DNA of 64,000 nucleotides. Source: Parasponia andersonii. Taxonomy: Eukaryota > Streptophyta > Magnoliopsida > Rosales > Cannabaceae. This document shows, piece by piece, positions 22,500 through 34,546 of the stretch. The translations under genes and the position numbers were made by a program. The notes under the pieces were generated by a model. It searched no databases. It was given only the letters and a program-made list of their open reading frames with translations, and was not told the DNA's origin. The stretch is from positions 274,031 to 338,030 of the forward strand of contig JXTB01000323.1 in NCBI GenBank assembly GCA_002914805.1, in the 5' to 3' direction. How positions within the stretch are numbered: the stretch's first letter is position 1; each line of letters opens with the position of its first letter.

Positions 22500-25400
22500 C
22501 ACATACTACAACGTGAGATAGTGAAGAGGCTTGAATTCCTTTCTATTCGCAGCCATGAAATTAGTGGTATTAATCTTTTGAAACTAACTTTTTGTGATAA
22601 CGGCTTTGCCATAAAGCAAACTATGTATAAACCCCCGCCCCCAAGAAAACCCAAAAAAAAAAAAAAAAAAAAACAAAAAACAAAAAGAGAGAGAGAGAGT
22701 AACGTTGTCAAAGAATGATTAATAAAGTTTACCTGTCATTATTACAAGTTCCTTTATTAAAACGGTCAAGGCATGACTTAAGTGGGGGTTGGGGGGGTTG
22801 GGTACTACATGGCAAAGGGGAAAGTTATGTGTGTTATAAACTAATTATTATATGCTAGTTATAATATTTTTTAAGGAATTATTATAGTTGATGATCTACC
22901 TACGGCCTAAGGGTTAATTAATTTCGGTGCTTAAACTTCCAATGTATATTTAATACAATTTAGTAATGGGAATATATTTAATCTTTTTATTACTTTTTTT
23001 CCCTAACCTTGTGATTACAATATTTTTGAACCACTACTAGGGCCGGAGACAAAAAAATTCCGCTATCGAAGGTTTATACCCTGACAAAAATTAAAACTTT
23101 TCAAGACTAGTAAAATTAAAAAATTAAAAATTTCATGCTTTAAGAATACTGTATGATATATCTAACTTTATTAGAAGGCCATTGAAGATACCTAAAAAAA
23201 AACTGAAAATATCTTTTTTAGAGAAAATTCTAGTATAAGGAGAGCAAAATTCCTCCTATTAAATTGTTAGATTAAATCAAACGGGTAATATAATAGAAGT
23301 CTATATATGTATCTTAGTACAAATAATTATCAGAATTATCACATAATTATCTTCAATATCAACCACAACTTGAATTTTATTTAGTTTGAAAAGAAAAAAA
23401 AAAAAGAAAAGAACTAACAACTATAGAAGGAGAAGCACTTTCAAGAATTATAGAGTTTGAAATTAAACGATATTCTTATAAAATATCGATTAAAATTACA
23501 TCCAATCTGATATTATGGACTGGAGTTCAGTGAAATCAGTTTATAGTCTTTAAGATCTGCCGATCATTAACATGACCTTGGCAAGTGAAATAAATAGGAA
23601 AAAAAAAAAAAAAAGAGAAGAAGAAAGGAACAGAAAAGGCAAAGAATCCAACTGTTTCTTTTATTTTGTCTTTTATTATTTCTATTTAGTTCGCCCAATC
23701 TTGCTCATGATCTCCGATGGTTTTGGAAGATCACTATTTGCAAAATGATTCAAACAGAGGAAAGAAAAATCAAAGCTTTTAAATTTTTCATTCGTAATAT
23801 TGGAAGAAATTTGAAAACTGATCCACTTAGAATCGATAGTTTTTTTTTTTTTTTTTTTTTCAAACTGCAAAAGTGTAGGATAAAGATAAGTGGAGCAAAA
23901 TTACAAAGGCTTTGATCATCTAATTGCTTTTATTTAATCAGACGCTTGAAAAAGTGCTCCTACAAGTAGGAGCATACAAGTAAGAGAGATTTTGCCTTTT
24001 TTACATTAGAATTTCTTTTCTTTTTTAATATAAACAAAAAAATTGTCATTCATTTGTGATTATTTAATTATATAATTGATTTTTAATAAAATTAATAAAA
24101 GAAAATACTCTAGTAAAATTAATATTAATATATATTTTGTCACATTAACTATTTTCTTTAATTGCAAAATCATTGATACTTTTTTAATAAAAAAAAACTA
24201 CCCATTAAAGATAGAGGGTCAAATATGTTTAGTGGAGAAGCGCTAGCAGAAGTGAGAAGAAGTTGAAGTGTTTCTACTTTTAACTCTGAAAGTTAATTTT
24301 TTTTTTAAAAAAACTTTTATTTATAAATTAGGCTAAATTTGAAGTTTGAGGTGAAAAAACTTTTATTTATAAATTAGGCTAAATTTGAAGTTTGAGGTGA
24401 GAGAGGTCCATATGAATATACTTTCAATTTATTTCTACGTAGCTTAACTAAATTCATCCAAAATTATTAAAAATTCAATCTATTTTTTAAAAGAGAGAAA
24501 ACAAATCTAAATTAACTTGTGAAAACTAGTTATATTTGTGGGACTAATAATTTTTTGAGGGGCTAATAGATTTAATTACAAGGTTTTTTTTAACGATAAA
24601 ATCATCTTTATACATCTATTTAGTAAATATACTAATATTGTCTAAATAATTTTAACATAGAAAAGGAAGATGATACAGAGTAGGAACCAATCAATGAAGA
24701 GGAATAGAATTATAAGCATATGCCAAACATACTTGTCAAGCTACCAGAGCAATTACCGTAAAATAAATCAATACCTAAAAATAGGAGGAAGTAGGGGATG
24801 AGTAAGTGAATATTCAGTAGAAATTCAATTACAAATTTTTAACCAATATAAATACTTACTTTCAAGATCTTATATGGTCAATGAAATATGCAAACAGTTT
24901 TACTGAAGTCCAAATAAAAAGTATGGTCCAAAGATTTAAATCTCCCAAAATCTTATAAAACACAATCTTAAAACAGAAATCATTTTCCAAAAGTTTAAAT
25001 ATTCTAAATCATTGTAAATCTTAGTCTGAAAATAAATTAATTGTCCAAAGGTTCAAATATCTCAAACCATTATAAAATATCACATCAAATCCAGTACATA
25101 TCTATTCAAGTCTTCATAAATACATTGCGTACCACATAATTCCATAATGTCTAATATATATAGCATACGTGAGTTCCATCTATCTATGTGATGACTGTGA
25201 ATTTTATTCTAATCACATGTTTGATGACTGCGAGTTTTCTTTTTTTTTTTTTTTTTTTTTTATATTCTAATATTTTGTTAAAACACCATGATTCTAATGT
25301 CCTTTTAGAAACACTATGATTCCGTCGACGCCGCATGAGATATATATATATAATTTAAAGCAATTCTATATGAATGACATGAATCAAAATATATACTATT

Positions 25401-25780
25401 TTCCACAAATGTTCAAACAGACCATGCAGTATTTTTAATTTAATCCAAGTTCAGATCACAAAACCAAATTCTCATTTTATTTACATTTTTCACAAATTTT
25501 TGGTAACATAACAACCATTTTCAGTAAATCCCATAAAGTCCAATTCCTACATAAAATAATTCCAAAATAATATTTATATGTGTGTGTGTGTGTGTATGTA
25601 TGGCATGCCAACTAGTGTGGCGTACTTCCTAGGCAGTTTAAATATCGATTTATCTCAAAATATCTATAAATCATATTTTTACCAAATATTTCACCAAATT
25701 TTATATTTATTCAGAATATATAAAAATCAAAATTAAATCAATTTTAAGATCAAGTAATTGAATTTTTATCTCAATCGAGT
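22500..25780. other. Intergenic AT-rich DNA
   Basis: No gene is seen. It includes A-rich and T-rich runs (22650, 23600, 23840, 25234), a (TG)n run near 25583 and a recent-looking tandem pair at 24308-24399. 24880-25200 looks like diverged LTR-type DNA, possibly the upstream part of the LTR fragment that follows. Confidence 0.45.
24308..24399. repeat. Perfect tandem duplication, period 46 bp
   Basis: The block 'acttttatttataaattagg...' to 'gaagtttgaggtga' appears twice in a row without visible differences, which implies a recent event. Confidence 0.9.
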
Positions 25781-26768
25781 GACTAGATAGCGTTATAGTG
25801 CTATTAAGAATGTTTGATATTGTTTGGCGGTCATTTGGAGGGTCGAGGGTCATTTTCGAATCTTCGATCATTCGCTTTGAAATATCGTTTTTCCAACGGA
25901 ACCTTAAATAGAAAAACGGACATCTTTACTGAATTTCTAATATCTAAATTAACTAGGTTAAACATATAACTTGACCAATTTAGGATCGAATCGAATTCAG
26001 GCTCACAGCATGAAAAACGAGGCAAATCTAAGCTGTCATATTTCAATTTTCGTGACTATAATCAAATATAGTCAATATATATATATATATGTATATAAAT
26101 TCTTATTTTCACAAGTAAATCACAAATATGAGATTTATTTTATGATCTAACAGCCAGTTTGAAAAATTTTAATACAAAACTAAAATAACACAAAATGGTT
26201 CAAAAATGATAAAATTCAATTTGGGTAATTTCAAGTTGAGAAATGTATACTATGACAATCCTCGCATCGAGAGGAATCATATGCAACTTGTTTCACGGCC
26301 TGAAATGGCTGGAATCTTCGTCGGTGGCCAGTTCTTCCCGCAACTATTTTCCGTTAATACTGGCGGTAGAGACTAGAATCCAACAATGGTTCGTGTTGAG
26401 GTGGCAACTCGATGGTGGTTGTCGTTGGCCGAGGCACCTTCACCGGCAATGAACCCATGGCTATGAGCTTCGGTGGGAGAGAAAAGAGGAAGTTGTGGAA
26501 GGAGAGGAGAGAGAAAGAAGGAAAGAAAGAATAAGGGGAGCTAAGATGTCAAGTGTCCTTAATTTTATGAGCATTAACAAGTTTCTAAAATTATGCTTTT
26601 ACCACATCTTTTAAGATTTCGTTCAACCTAGTCCATCAAAATTGCAAAATAGCCCCAATTTCTAATTTTTCATTTCAACTCAAAATTTTAATTAATGAAT
26701 TTCATTATTTTTAATTCCAAAAAATGGCTAAAGATTAAAATACCCTTATAATATTTTGGGATTTTACA
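25780..26768. mobile_element. LTR fragment related to the 13.9-kb solo LTR
   Basis: Collinear similarity to 14790-15749 is clear: 'cggacatctttactgaatttc' against 'cggacttcttcactgaattcc', 'aggttaaacatataacttg' against 'aggttagacatataacttg', then a GC-richer stretch, a GA-rich tract (26490-26530) and an end at 'gggattttaca'. The left boundary and TSD were not found. The open frame at 26243-26452 is LTR sequence. Confidence 0.7.
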
Positions 26769-27567
26769 ATAATAACTCAAATAAATAAATAAAAAAAACC
26801 ATCACCCTTTTAAGATTGAAGTTGATTCATTTATATCGTACGAGTTTTGTATTATCTACAAATTATTTGTTTAATAAAAATATCATTTAGATTGACACAC
26901 TACTACACATTTAAATATTATAATTATTCATTTACTTGATTTTTTTCACTTTAGTTTTACTTTATTAAGATAAAATTAGCTTGTTAGTTTGTTCTTTGAA
27001 TTTTTGCGGTATAAGAAGCACCGATTGGGATAAATTAAGTAGTTAAATATGACAAATGAATTAAATTAAGAGGTGCTAATTTTTGGATGTACATGGTATA
27101 TTTGCTATCATTAGTCTTTCTTTCTTTTATTCTATTCTATTCTATTTATTTTTTAATTATTTGCAACCATTATTCTACAGTATAATTTGTATGGAGAGAT
27201 AATATTGAAAATAGTTAAGTACGCGTACTTGGCATTAACAAGACCCACATCTATAAGAAAAAGAAATATGCTTGAATGTTGATATTAAAGGAATGAACAA
27301 TCCAAAGTCAAAATTTAACAAATTATAAGGGGGAAAAAATCTTGAAACCATTAGAACCTAGCTTGACAAAAAGAACAACAACAGTTTCTAGGATTAATCA
27401 TATTTTGAGTCTTTAAAAGGTAATCTAAATCTCATTTTGGTCCTTAATTTCACATTGTCTCAAATTTGGTCCTTGAAATTATCTTCTTCTTTTTTTATTT
27501 TATTTTTTTCTTCTTGTCTTAATTTATTGTAAGCGCTTTTAAAATATATCACTTTTTTTTTCCTAGA

Positions 27568-28075
27568 GAAAACGTCGTAAAATGAATTTGTACTTCATTA
27601 TTTTTTTACAAAACCCCCTGTATTTTTAGAAATATAGAAAAACTCCTTGAATTTGATATTTTGTCACGAAAAATCTTGTAATTTGACTATTTTTAAAATT
27701 CGACCTCCTTATATAATCAAAATTAAAGAAATTAATAGAAATAACAAAATCACTCTTAGTAAGTAGTAGATTTAAACTTAAATTTAAAAATTGTCTATAC
27801 TAGTTTCTAAATAATATTTTTATTTTTTAAATAACCTCATAAATGATAAAATAGTTTCTAAATAATTATCTATATATCTAAATATAAAGTAAATATATAA
27901 TATGAATCAAATCTACTAAGGGTAATTTTGTCATTTTATTTTAATTTTCTCAATTTAGTTTATAAGAAAAGGCCATAATTGAAAAATAGTCAAATTATAA
28001 AATTTTTTGTAATAAAATATCAAATTCAAGGGGTTCCCTTTTTTTTTTTTTTTTTTAAACTACATGGCGTTTTGT
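27568..28075. mobile_element. Inverted-repeat MITE, about 510 bp
   Basis: The arms are about 27568-27705 and 27960-28075. The left has 'cttgaatttgatattttgtc' and 'taatttgactatttttaaaa'; the right carries the same read inverted ('cttgaatttgatattttatt', 'taatttgactatttttcaat'). Outer ends are 'aaaacgtcgt' and, inverted, 'caaaacgcca'. It has no frames. The long arms fit MULE-type MITEs, but no TSD is confirmed. Confidence 0.6.
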
Positions 28076-28110
28076 GATTAAAAAGTTGAAATATAAGATA
28101 ATTTATGGCG

Positions 28111-28112
<2 letters not shown>

Positions 28113-28168
<56 letters not shown>
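28113..28168. repeat. (TC)n microsatellite
   Basis: About 28 TC units. The Ser-Leu frame across it is an artefact. Confidence 0.97.
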
Positions 28169-28174
<6 letters not shown>

Positions 28175-29499
28175 CTATCTTAAACTATTTCTATTTTGTG
28201 TCGGTTTTGATATATCCAATCTCTATCAAATCGCATTTTGATCGATGGATATTTTTAAAATATTTCAAATTTTGTCCCTATAAAATGTTTGTCTGAACTG
28301 GATCCTCAAGCTTTTAAATGTCAGATTTGCTACCTTGAATCATATTTTCTTGCCTCAGTTTTAGTCCCTAGTTTATAAAAAACAGAAAAACTGTCCGTAT
28401 ATCAAAATTGAGACCTTTTTTTTTGAAAAAAAAGCCCATAGTTTCGGATAACAAAATATTAAATTTGAAAGTTTAGACCGAAAATTAAAAAAAAAAAAAA
28501 ACCGACGACGTGATTGTAGATGAAAATAATTTATAAAAACAAGAACACAAGACAGTACTATGATCTGTCAACAACATAATAATGGAGAACTACTTACTTC
28601 ATAAACGACAATAACATAACAAAAAACTACACGAATGTAGGCAGAAAAACGGCAATAAATTCAAAAACATTATAAACGACACTAGCATTAATAAACGACT
28701 TGATCACGGAAAATGAACATGTTTACTGAACAACGACATTTCAAGGAAAAGACAACGACATTAAAAACGATATAAATGAGAAGACAACGGCAATAAATAA
28801 TTAGAACGAATATATCAATTTAAAAAGGGGATTTTTTTTTTCTTTTTCAAATGATTCATTCCAAATTGGGAGGAAAGTATTATTAACAACTAACACGGAC
28901 ACTAATTGATGAACGATAATTATTATTTTTTTGGGTGTGGGGAAGACATTACATTATTAATAAAAACAAAGAAAAGAAAACATCATTTGCATGATGAACA
29001 AGTATAACATCATGCAAGGACATGAGCATGAAAACGTACTAACTAAATAATAAAATCAAGAACAGCCTTTTTTTTTTTCTTTTGAAACTTACGTGGATAA
29101 CATACTTCTTTTTTTTCTTTTTCTGTTGCATTTGAAAAAAAAAAAAAAACAGCAATGTTTTCTTTTTTTTGAGCGAAGAAACAACAGCAATTTAATAATA
29201 ACATAAAAAAAAAAAACATAAGAACGATTATACGATAATTTACTACAAGAGGATCGAAAACATATCTGAAAATTGCAAAATCCACAAAAATACCGAAAAG
29301 AAAATGGACGTCAAATTGACACTAACAATATCTTCATAAAATAATATTTATGGATAGGCCACAAAAACAAATAAAAATGACGACAAATCGATAAAGAAAA
29401 TTAAAAACAAGAAAAAACAATCACAACATCAACTCTAAACCGTTAAAAACCAATATATAGAAACGGGTTATTATAAAAAAAATCTTGAGGTTTTTTTTT
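28169..29499. other. Intergenic, A/T-tract-rich DNA
   Basis: It has many poly-A and poly-T tracts and a stretch with dispersed 'aacgaca' phrases (28590-28760). No gene is seen. Confidence 0.5.
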
Positions 29500-30010
29500 T
29501 ATTTTAGTAAAAAAAAAAACCCATAAGTTTTTTGTTTTTCGTTATAGAAAAAAAACTTTTATTTTTTTTATTTTAGCAATAAAAATATTGAATTTTTGAT
29601 TATATCAAATAAAACTTAGAGATTTTAAAATCTAATCAAATTTAACCTAAAACAAATATTTAATCAATGAATATATAATACGATTAAGAAGCAATTTTAT
29701 TTCTTAAGTGTTCTATACTTATGAACCATTTTTAAAATTTATTTTAGCTAAAAAATTCAATATTTTCAATATAGAATGAAATAGTTTTCGTTCAATTACG
29801 GTACTTGTAAATAAATAGCCTCACATAACAATGTATATTAAAGAAAAATGAGACTGATTTTACGGGCTAATTTGATTCGATTTTATAGTCCAAATATTTT
29901 ATTTGATATGACTAAAAATTAAATAAAGACAACATTTATTTATATAATCGGAAAACTAGGACTTTTTTTTTTGCTAAAATTAAAAGCTCTGAGTTTTTTT
30001 TTTTTTTTTT
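29500..30010. mobile_element. Inverted-repeat MITE-like element
   Basis: The left arm near 29565-29645 ('tatcaaataaaacttagag', then 'atctaatcaaatttaacc') matches the right arm near 29865-29990 read inverted ('tatcaaataaaatatttgg', 'atcgaatcaaattagccc'). Both arms run outward into 'ttttagcaa' plus T-tracts. Borders are approximate. Confidence 0.5.
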
Positions 30011-30121
30011 TTCAATAATCGCTCATATAGAAAACTAAAGAAACGACAACAATATCTTTAAGAAAAAGAAAAAAGAAAATAAAAAAGTCAAAAACGATAT
30101 CAACTTGAGAAACAACAATTA

Positions 30122-30563
30122 AGTTATGTTGGTAGGAAGGAAAAGAGAGGAAAGAAAAAGTGGGAGAGAAAAATAGAGGGAAAGTAGAAAAATATGTTAT
30201 TTGGTAGAGATGAAAAGGGAAAGGAAAGGGAAAAAAAAAAAAAAAAAGAAGAGAAGAGGAGATGAAAAAATAGTTAGTGAGTCTCGCCAAAATTTTTCTC
30301 TCCAAAATAGAGAGAAAATGAGAAAGAAAGAGAAATTAGTTAATGAATAAGTTTAAGTTACTAAATTATCCTTATGTATATATATTTAAAAAAAATCATT
30401 ATAATAAAAGTAAAATAGTCATTTAAAATAAATTAGTTTTTTTTCCCTCTTAATATCAAACGACTATAAAAGAAAAATATTTTTTTTCCATCCTATACAT
30501 ATTTTTTTCCCCTCTTATTTTTTCCTTCTCTTGTATTTTCTTTCTTCTCTGCCAAACATAACC
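30122..30563. mobile_element. MITE with GTTATGTT inverted ends, about 440 bp
   Basis: The left end is 'gttatgttggtaggaagg'. The right end inverted is 'gttatgtttggcagagaag'. Both are followed by a purine-rich (GAAA/GGAA) stretch when read inward. The flanking trinucleotides are TTA and TAA, close to a Harbinger TWA target but not identical. Confidence 0.6.
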
Positions 30564-31040
30564 TAAATCCTCGTATTGATAAATTTCTTGCTAAAATCAA
30601 TAAGAACTTTTGTTTAATAAGTTATGCTATGAACACTTAACGCTAAAACTTACAACAAATTTAGCGGCCTCTTTGGTTGGAAGTAATGGAACGAGGTAAC
30701 AAAAAAATTTATTCTAAAAAAAGGCCCATAATGCTAATTGCATCATTATGCTATAATTAACTCCCTCTCTTAGTTAGCGTTACGATTTTTTTCTAGTTCT
30801 AATTTTTTATTTTTTAATGCTATTTTTTTAGTTCTAATTTTTATTTTTTAGTGCTTGTTTGCCAATATATGAAATTTTCTTTTTTTAAAAAAAAAAACAA
30901 AAAAAAAATAAAAAATAAAACTACCATGAACCGATTCATCATCACCGGCTGGGTTCAACCTGCGAGTGACATGTCACGGCCCTCCAGCAAGGCAACCGAA
31001 TGGCCCGGTTTCTCCTCATTAAATTTTTATTTTTATTTTT

Positions 31041-31135
31041 TAAAACCGGTCCGACTAAAGCCTTTGATCACCACGTATCGAAGTATCCGGTTGTGACTTC
31101 TGCCCTAACCGGTCCATCCGGTTACTTAATTAACC
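31041..31135. promoter_or_regulatory. Cluster of ACCGG/CCGGT motifs upstream of the hAT-derived gene
   Basis: Short palindromic-core sites ('aaccggtccg', 'tccggttgtg', 'aaccggtccatccggtt') are packed within 100 bp just before a TATA-like 'ctataaac' (31141-31148). This contrasts with the AT-rich surroundings. It is a candidate regulatory cluster; the binding factor is unknown. Confidence 0.4.
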
Positions 31136-31218
31136 AGGGTCTATAAACCGCCCCAACCACCCTAACTCGGTTCTGTTCCCAAATATACAATACAGCCCAT
31201 TCAAACAGCCATAAACAA

Positions 31219-31389
31219 GTAAGCTCTCTACTCTCTCCATTCGTTATTATTTTTTTGTCATTTGCGATGTATAAATTTTATTCTGCCAATGAAGCTCCAA
31301 GATGGGTTTTTTGAATTTCTTGGTTTAAGTTTTGGATTGGATAAGAAAAAAGTGTTAATGGTAGTATGTTTTGTTCAATTTTGTATTAG
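31219..31389 (+). other. Possible 5'UTR intron of the hAT-derived gene
   Basis: A good donor ('aaacaa|gtaagc') at 31219 and acceptor ('tgtattag') at 31387-31389 bracket a T-rich stretch ending 28 bp before the ATG. This is inferred only from splice motifs. Confidence 0.35.
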
Positions 31390-31417
31390 ATTTTTCTTGG
31401 TTTGAGCCTGGTTAGAA

Positions 31418-34231
31418 ATGGATTCTGGTTTGGAACCGATACCGATTACGTCTCAAAAACATGACCCGGCATGGAAACATTGCCAAATGTTCAAGAATGG
31501 GGAGAGGGTTGAGCTCAAATGTATATATTGTAGCAAAGTGTTTAAGGGTGGTGGGATTCATAGGATTAAAGAACACCTTGCTGGTCAAAAGGGTAATGCG
31601 TCTACTTGTTCTCGGGTTCTGCCCGATGTTCGGGCTTTAATGCAACAGAGTTTAGATGGGGTTGTTGTGAAGAAGAGGAATAGGCAAAAGCTTGATGAAG
31701 AGATTACCAACATTAACCCCCGGCCTCATGGTGAGGTAGAGTCACTAGCTCATCAGGATGATGTTAATTCTGGGATACAGTTTATTGGCGTTCCTGATAC
31801 ACTGGAACCTGATACCACGAGCTTGGTGGTGAATCGAGAGGAAGGAGCAACGAGTAGCAGGAATGCGGATAGAAGGAAGAGAGGCAGAGGTAAAAATTCT
31901 TTAGCACGTGATGCTGTTGGTGTTGGTGTATCTAATAGTGCCGGTTTAGGTTCTAAGAAAGTAAATAATTATGTTCACATGGCGATTGGACGGTTTTTGT
32001 ATGATATTGGGACACCTCTAGATGCAGTGAACTCGGCTTATTTCCAACCAATGATTGATGCAATTGCCTCAGGAGGTTCAGGGATTTTGTTGCCCTCGTA
32101 TCATGATCTTCGTGGATGGATATTGAAGAATTCTGTGGAAGAAGTTAAGAATGACATCCATAAATGCAGAGCAACATGGGAAAGGACAGGTTGTTCTATT
32201 TTGGTTGATCAGTGGGACTCGGAAGATGGTAGGGTTATTTTAAGTTTTTTTGTACATTGTCCAGAAGGAACAATGTTCTTGAGAACAGAGGATGCATCTG
32301 AAACCATTACTTCATCAGATGCTCTTTATGAGTTGCTCAAGGGAATGGTGGAAGAAGTTGGGGAAAAACATGTACTGCAAGTCATTACCACTGGTAGCAA
32401 AGAGCAATACATAGCTGCAGGGAGAAGGTTGACCGAAACTTTCACTACTCTGTATTGGGCTCCATGTGCTGCTCATTCGATAGATTTGATACTCGAGGAC
32501 TTTGGAAATATAGACTGGATAGGCGAAGTAATTGAACAGGGTAGATCAATTACAAGATTTGTCTACAACCATAGTGAGATATTGAATATGGTAAGAAGAT
32601 ACACTTTTGGCAATGACATTATAGAACCAGAAGCCACCCGGTTTGCTACAAATTTTACAACATTGAAACGATTAGTTGATCTTAAACACAATTTGCAGGC
32701 AATGATTACCTCACAGGAGTGGGTGGATTGCCTATATTCGAAGAAAAAGGGGGGTCTGGAAATGTCTGACTGTATTAGCAACCAGTCATTTTGGTCCTCA
32801 TGCACCCTTATCATCCATCTAACAAATTCTCTCTTGCGAGTTTTGAGAATAGTTAGTAATCAGAAGAGGCCTGGAATGGGATATGTTTATGCAGCTATGT
32901 ATCGAGCAAAAGAAGCAATAAAGAAAGAACTTGTTAAGAAGGAAGATTACACAGTTTATTGGGATATTATAGATCACAGATGGGAACAGCAGCGAAATCT
33001 TCCTCTTCATGCTGCAGGTTTCTATCTTAATCCAAAATATTTTTACAGTATTGAAGGAGATCTACACAATGATATACTCTCAGGGATATTGGATTGCATA
33101 GAGAGATTGATTCCTGATACAAAAGTCCAAGATAAAATAGGTAAAGAGATTATCTCATACAAGCATGCCGCTGGAGACTTCGGGAGGAAGATGGCAATTA
33201 GAACTAGGGACACTCTACTACCTGGTGAGGGTTTAGTTTCAGTTATTATTAACAGCTGCAATCTTGTGAGTTACTTTTCTGCTCCATTGTTTGGAAAATT
33301 TTAGTACATTTTTCAATAATGCTTAATTAGGAACATATAGAAAGATTCACATTTTGCTTAGCACATGTAGCTATCTAGAGCAATGCTGGGTCATTGACTC
33401 ATCTGATCTTGTTAAATCTGGTAACTATGAGTGAATTTTAGAGAAAAGAATTGCAATTTCACATCAATTTTTATTCCTCACGTATTATTGTTATTCTCAG
33501 AAAATAACCTCATCTGAGATTGCTAATACTTTCAATGTACTTGTCTAGCTGAATGGTGGTCAACATATGGAGGAGGCTGCCCAAATTTGGCACGTTTAGC
33601 TATTCGGATTCTTAGTCAAACTTGCAGCTTAATTGGATATAGGCGGAATCAAGTTTGTTTTCAGAAATTACATGACACAGGGAACTCCCTTGAGCATCAG
33701 CGACTAAGTGACCTTGTCTTTGTTCAGCACAACTTGAGACTGAGACAGATGTAAGTTGATATAGGAGACTTCTCATGTATTTATAAGCAGAACCCTGTAT
33801 GTATTTACTAGTTTTATGGTTGCAATCTGAAGGCACTTTTCGTTATTTTGCTAACAAACTTTCTTCCAGGGTTGTTAAGAGCAATGGACAAGAATCTATA
33901 GATCCCATTTCATCTGACAACACTAGCGTTGTAGAAGACTGGGTCAGAAGTAAGGACATTTACTTAGAGCCCCCTGTGGCTTCATATTGGATGGCAGTTG
34001 ATCCTCCCTCTGCTAACACAATGCTTCTAGGAGCCGCAAATGACGAGGCTGAGGACTTGGGCACTGGTAATCTTATGCTCCTTCTAATGCGAAAGTAATG
34101 AAGGCAAACTAGTTGACAAACTCACTAAACTAGTTCCTCTTGGTTGATATGCAGGATTCAATGACTATGAGATGTTTCGCAGCACTAAAGATTTTGTAGA
34201 AGAAAACGCTGAAGACAATGTGGTAGTATAA
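31418..34231 (+). CDS. Domesticated hAT-transposase-like protein (BED zinc finger, DUF659, hAT C-terminal domain)
   Basis: Four exons: 31418-33224, 33549-33750, 33870-34066 and 34155-34231 (TAA), giving 760 residues. Splicing from CCTG|GTGAGG at 33224 restores the family block AEWWSTYGGGCPNLARLA; the unspliced frame to 33304 reads intron. A BED finger uses C35, C38, H48 and H53. A basic stretch (151-159, DRRKRGRGK) may direct nuclear import. DUF659 runs about 190-345. The hAT dimerisation region is about 600-670. The protein resembles Arabidopsis At3g17450-type hAT-domain proteins. The first acidic site is kept (D264 in LVDQW), but where active hAT proteins have a TDN-type motif this one reads VITTGSKEQ (322-330). 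That argues for a DNA-binding, non-transposing nuclear protein. No terminal inverted repeats are apparent around it. Confidence 0.93.
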
Positions 34232-34487
34232 TAGAACATTATTGTCCTTGACTGATGACAATGTGTTTTGTTCCTTAAGCAAGTAAGGAAAATGTTGTAA
34301 GTTATAAGATAGCCGTGTATATAAGTTTAGGTAGTTTTGAAGCCTTCAAAATTAGGGAAGTAGGTTTTAGTTTAGAGAAAGAGTATGGTGGCTGACCATA
34401 AGAATACATAGGTGTCTAACTTAACTACACTTTTGTACATATCGAATTTTGTGACTCAGATCCCATTCATTCCAAAGAGGCTAAAGA

Positions 34488-34489
<2 letters not shown>

Positions 34490-34542
<53 letters not shown>
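34490..34542. repeat. (TA)n microsatellite
   Basis: About 26 TA units, some 260 bp after the hAT-derived gene. Confidence 0.97.

Positions 34543-34546
<4 letters not shown>

Noticed and set aside
31418..33304. A 628-codon single-exon version of the hAT-derived gene
   Set aside because: Its last 26 codons read past a good donor at 33224; splicing to 33549 restores the family's conserved EWW block.
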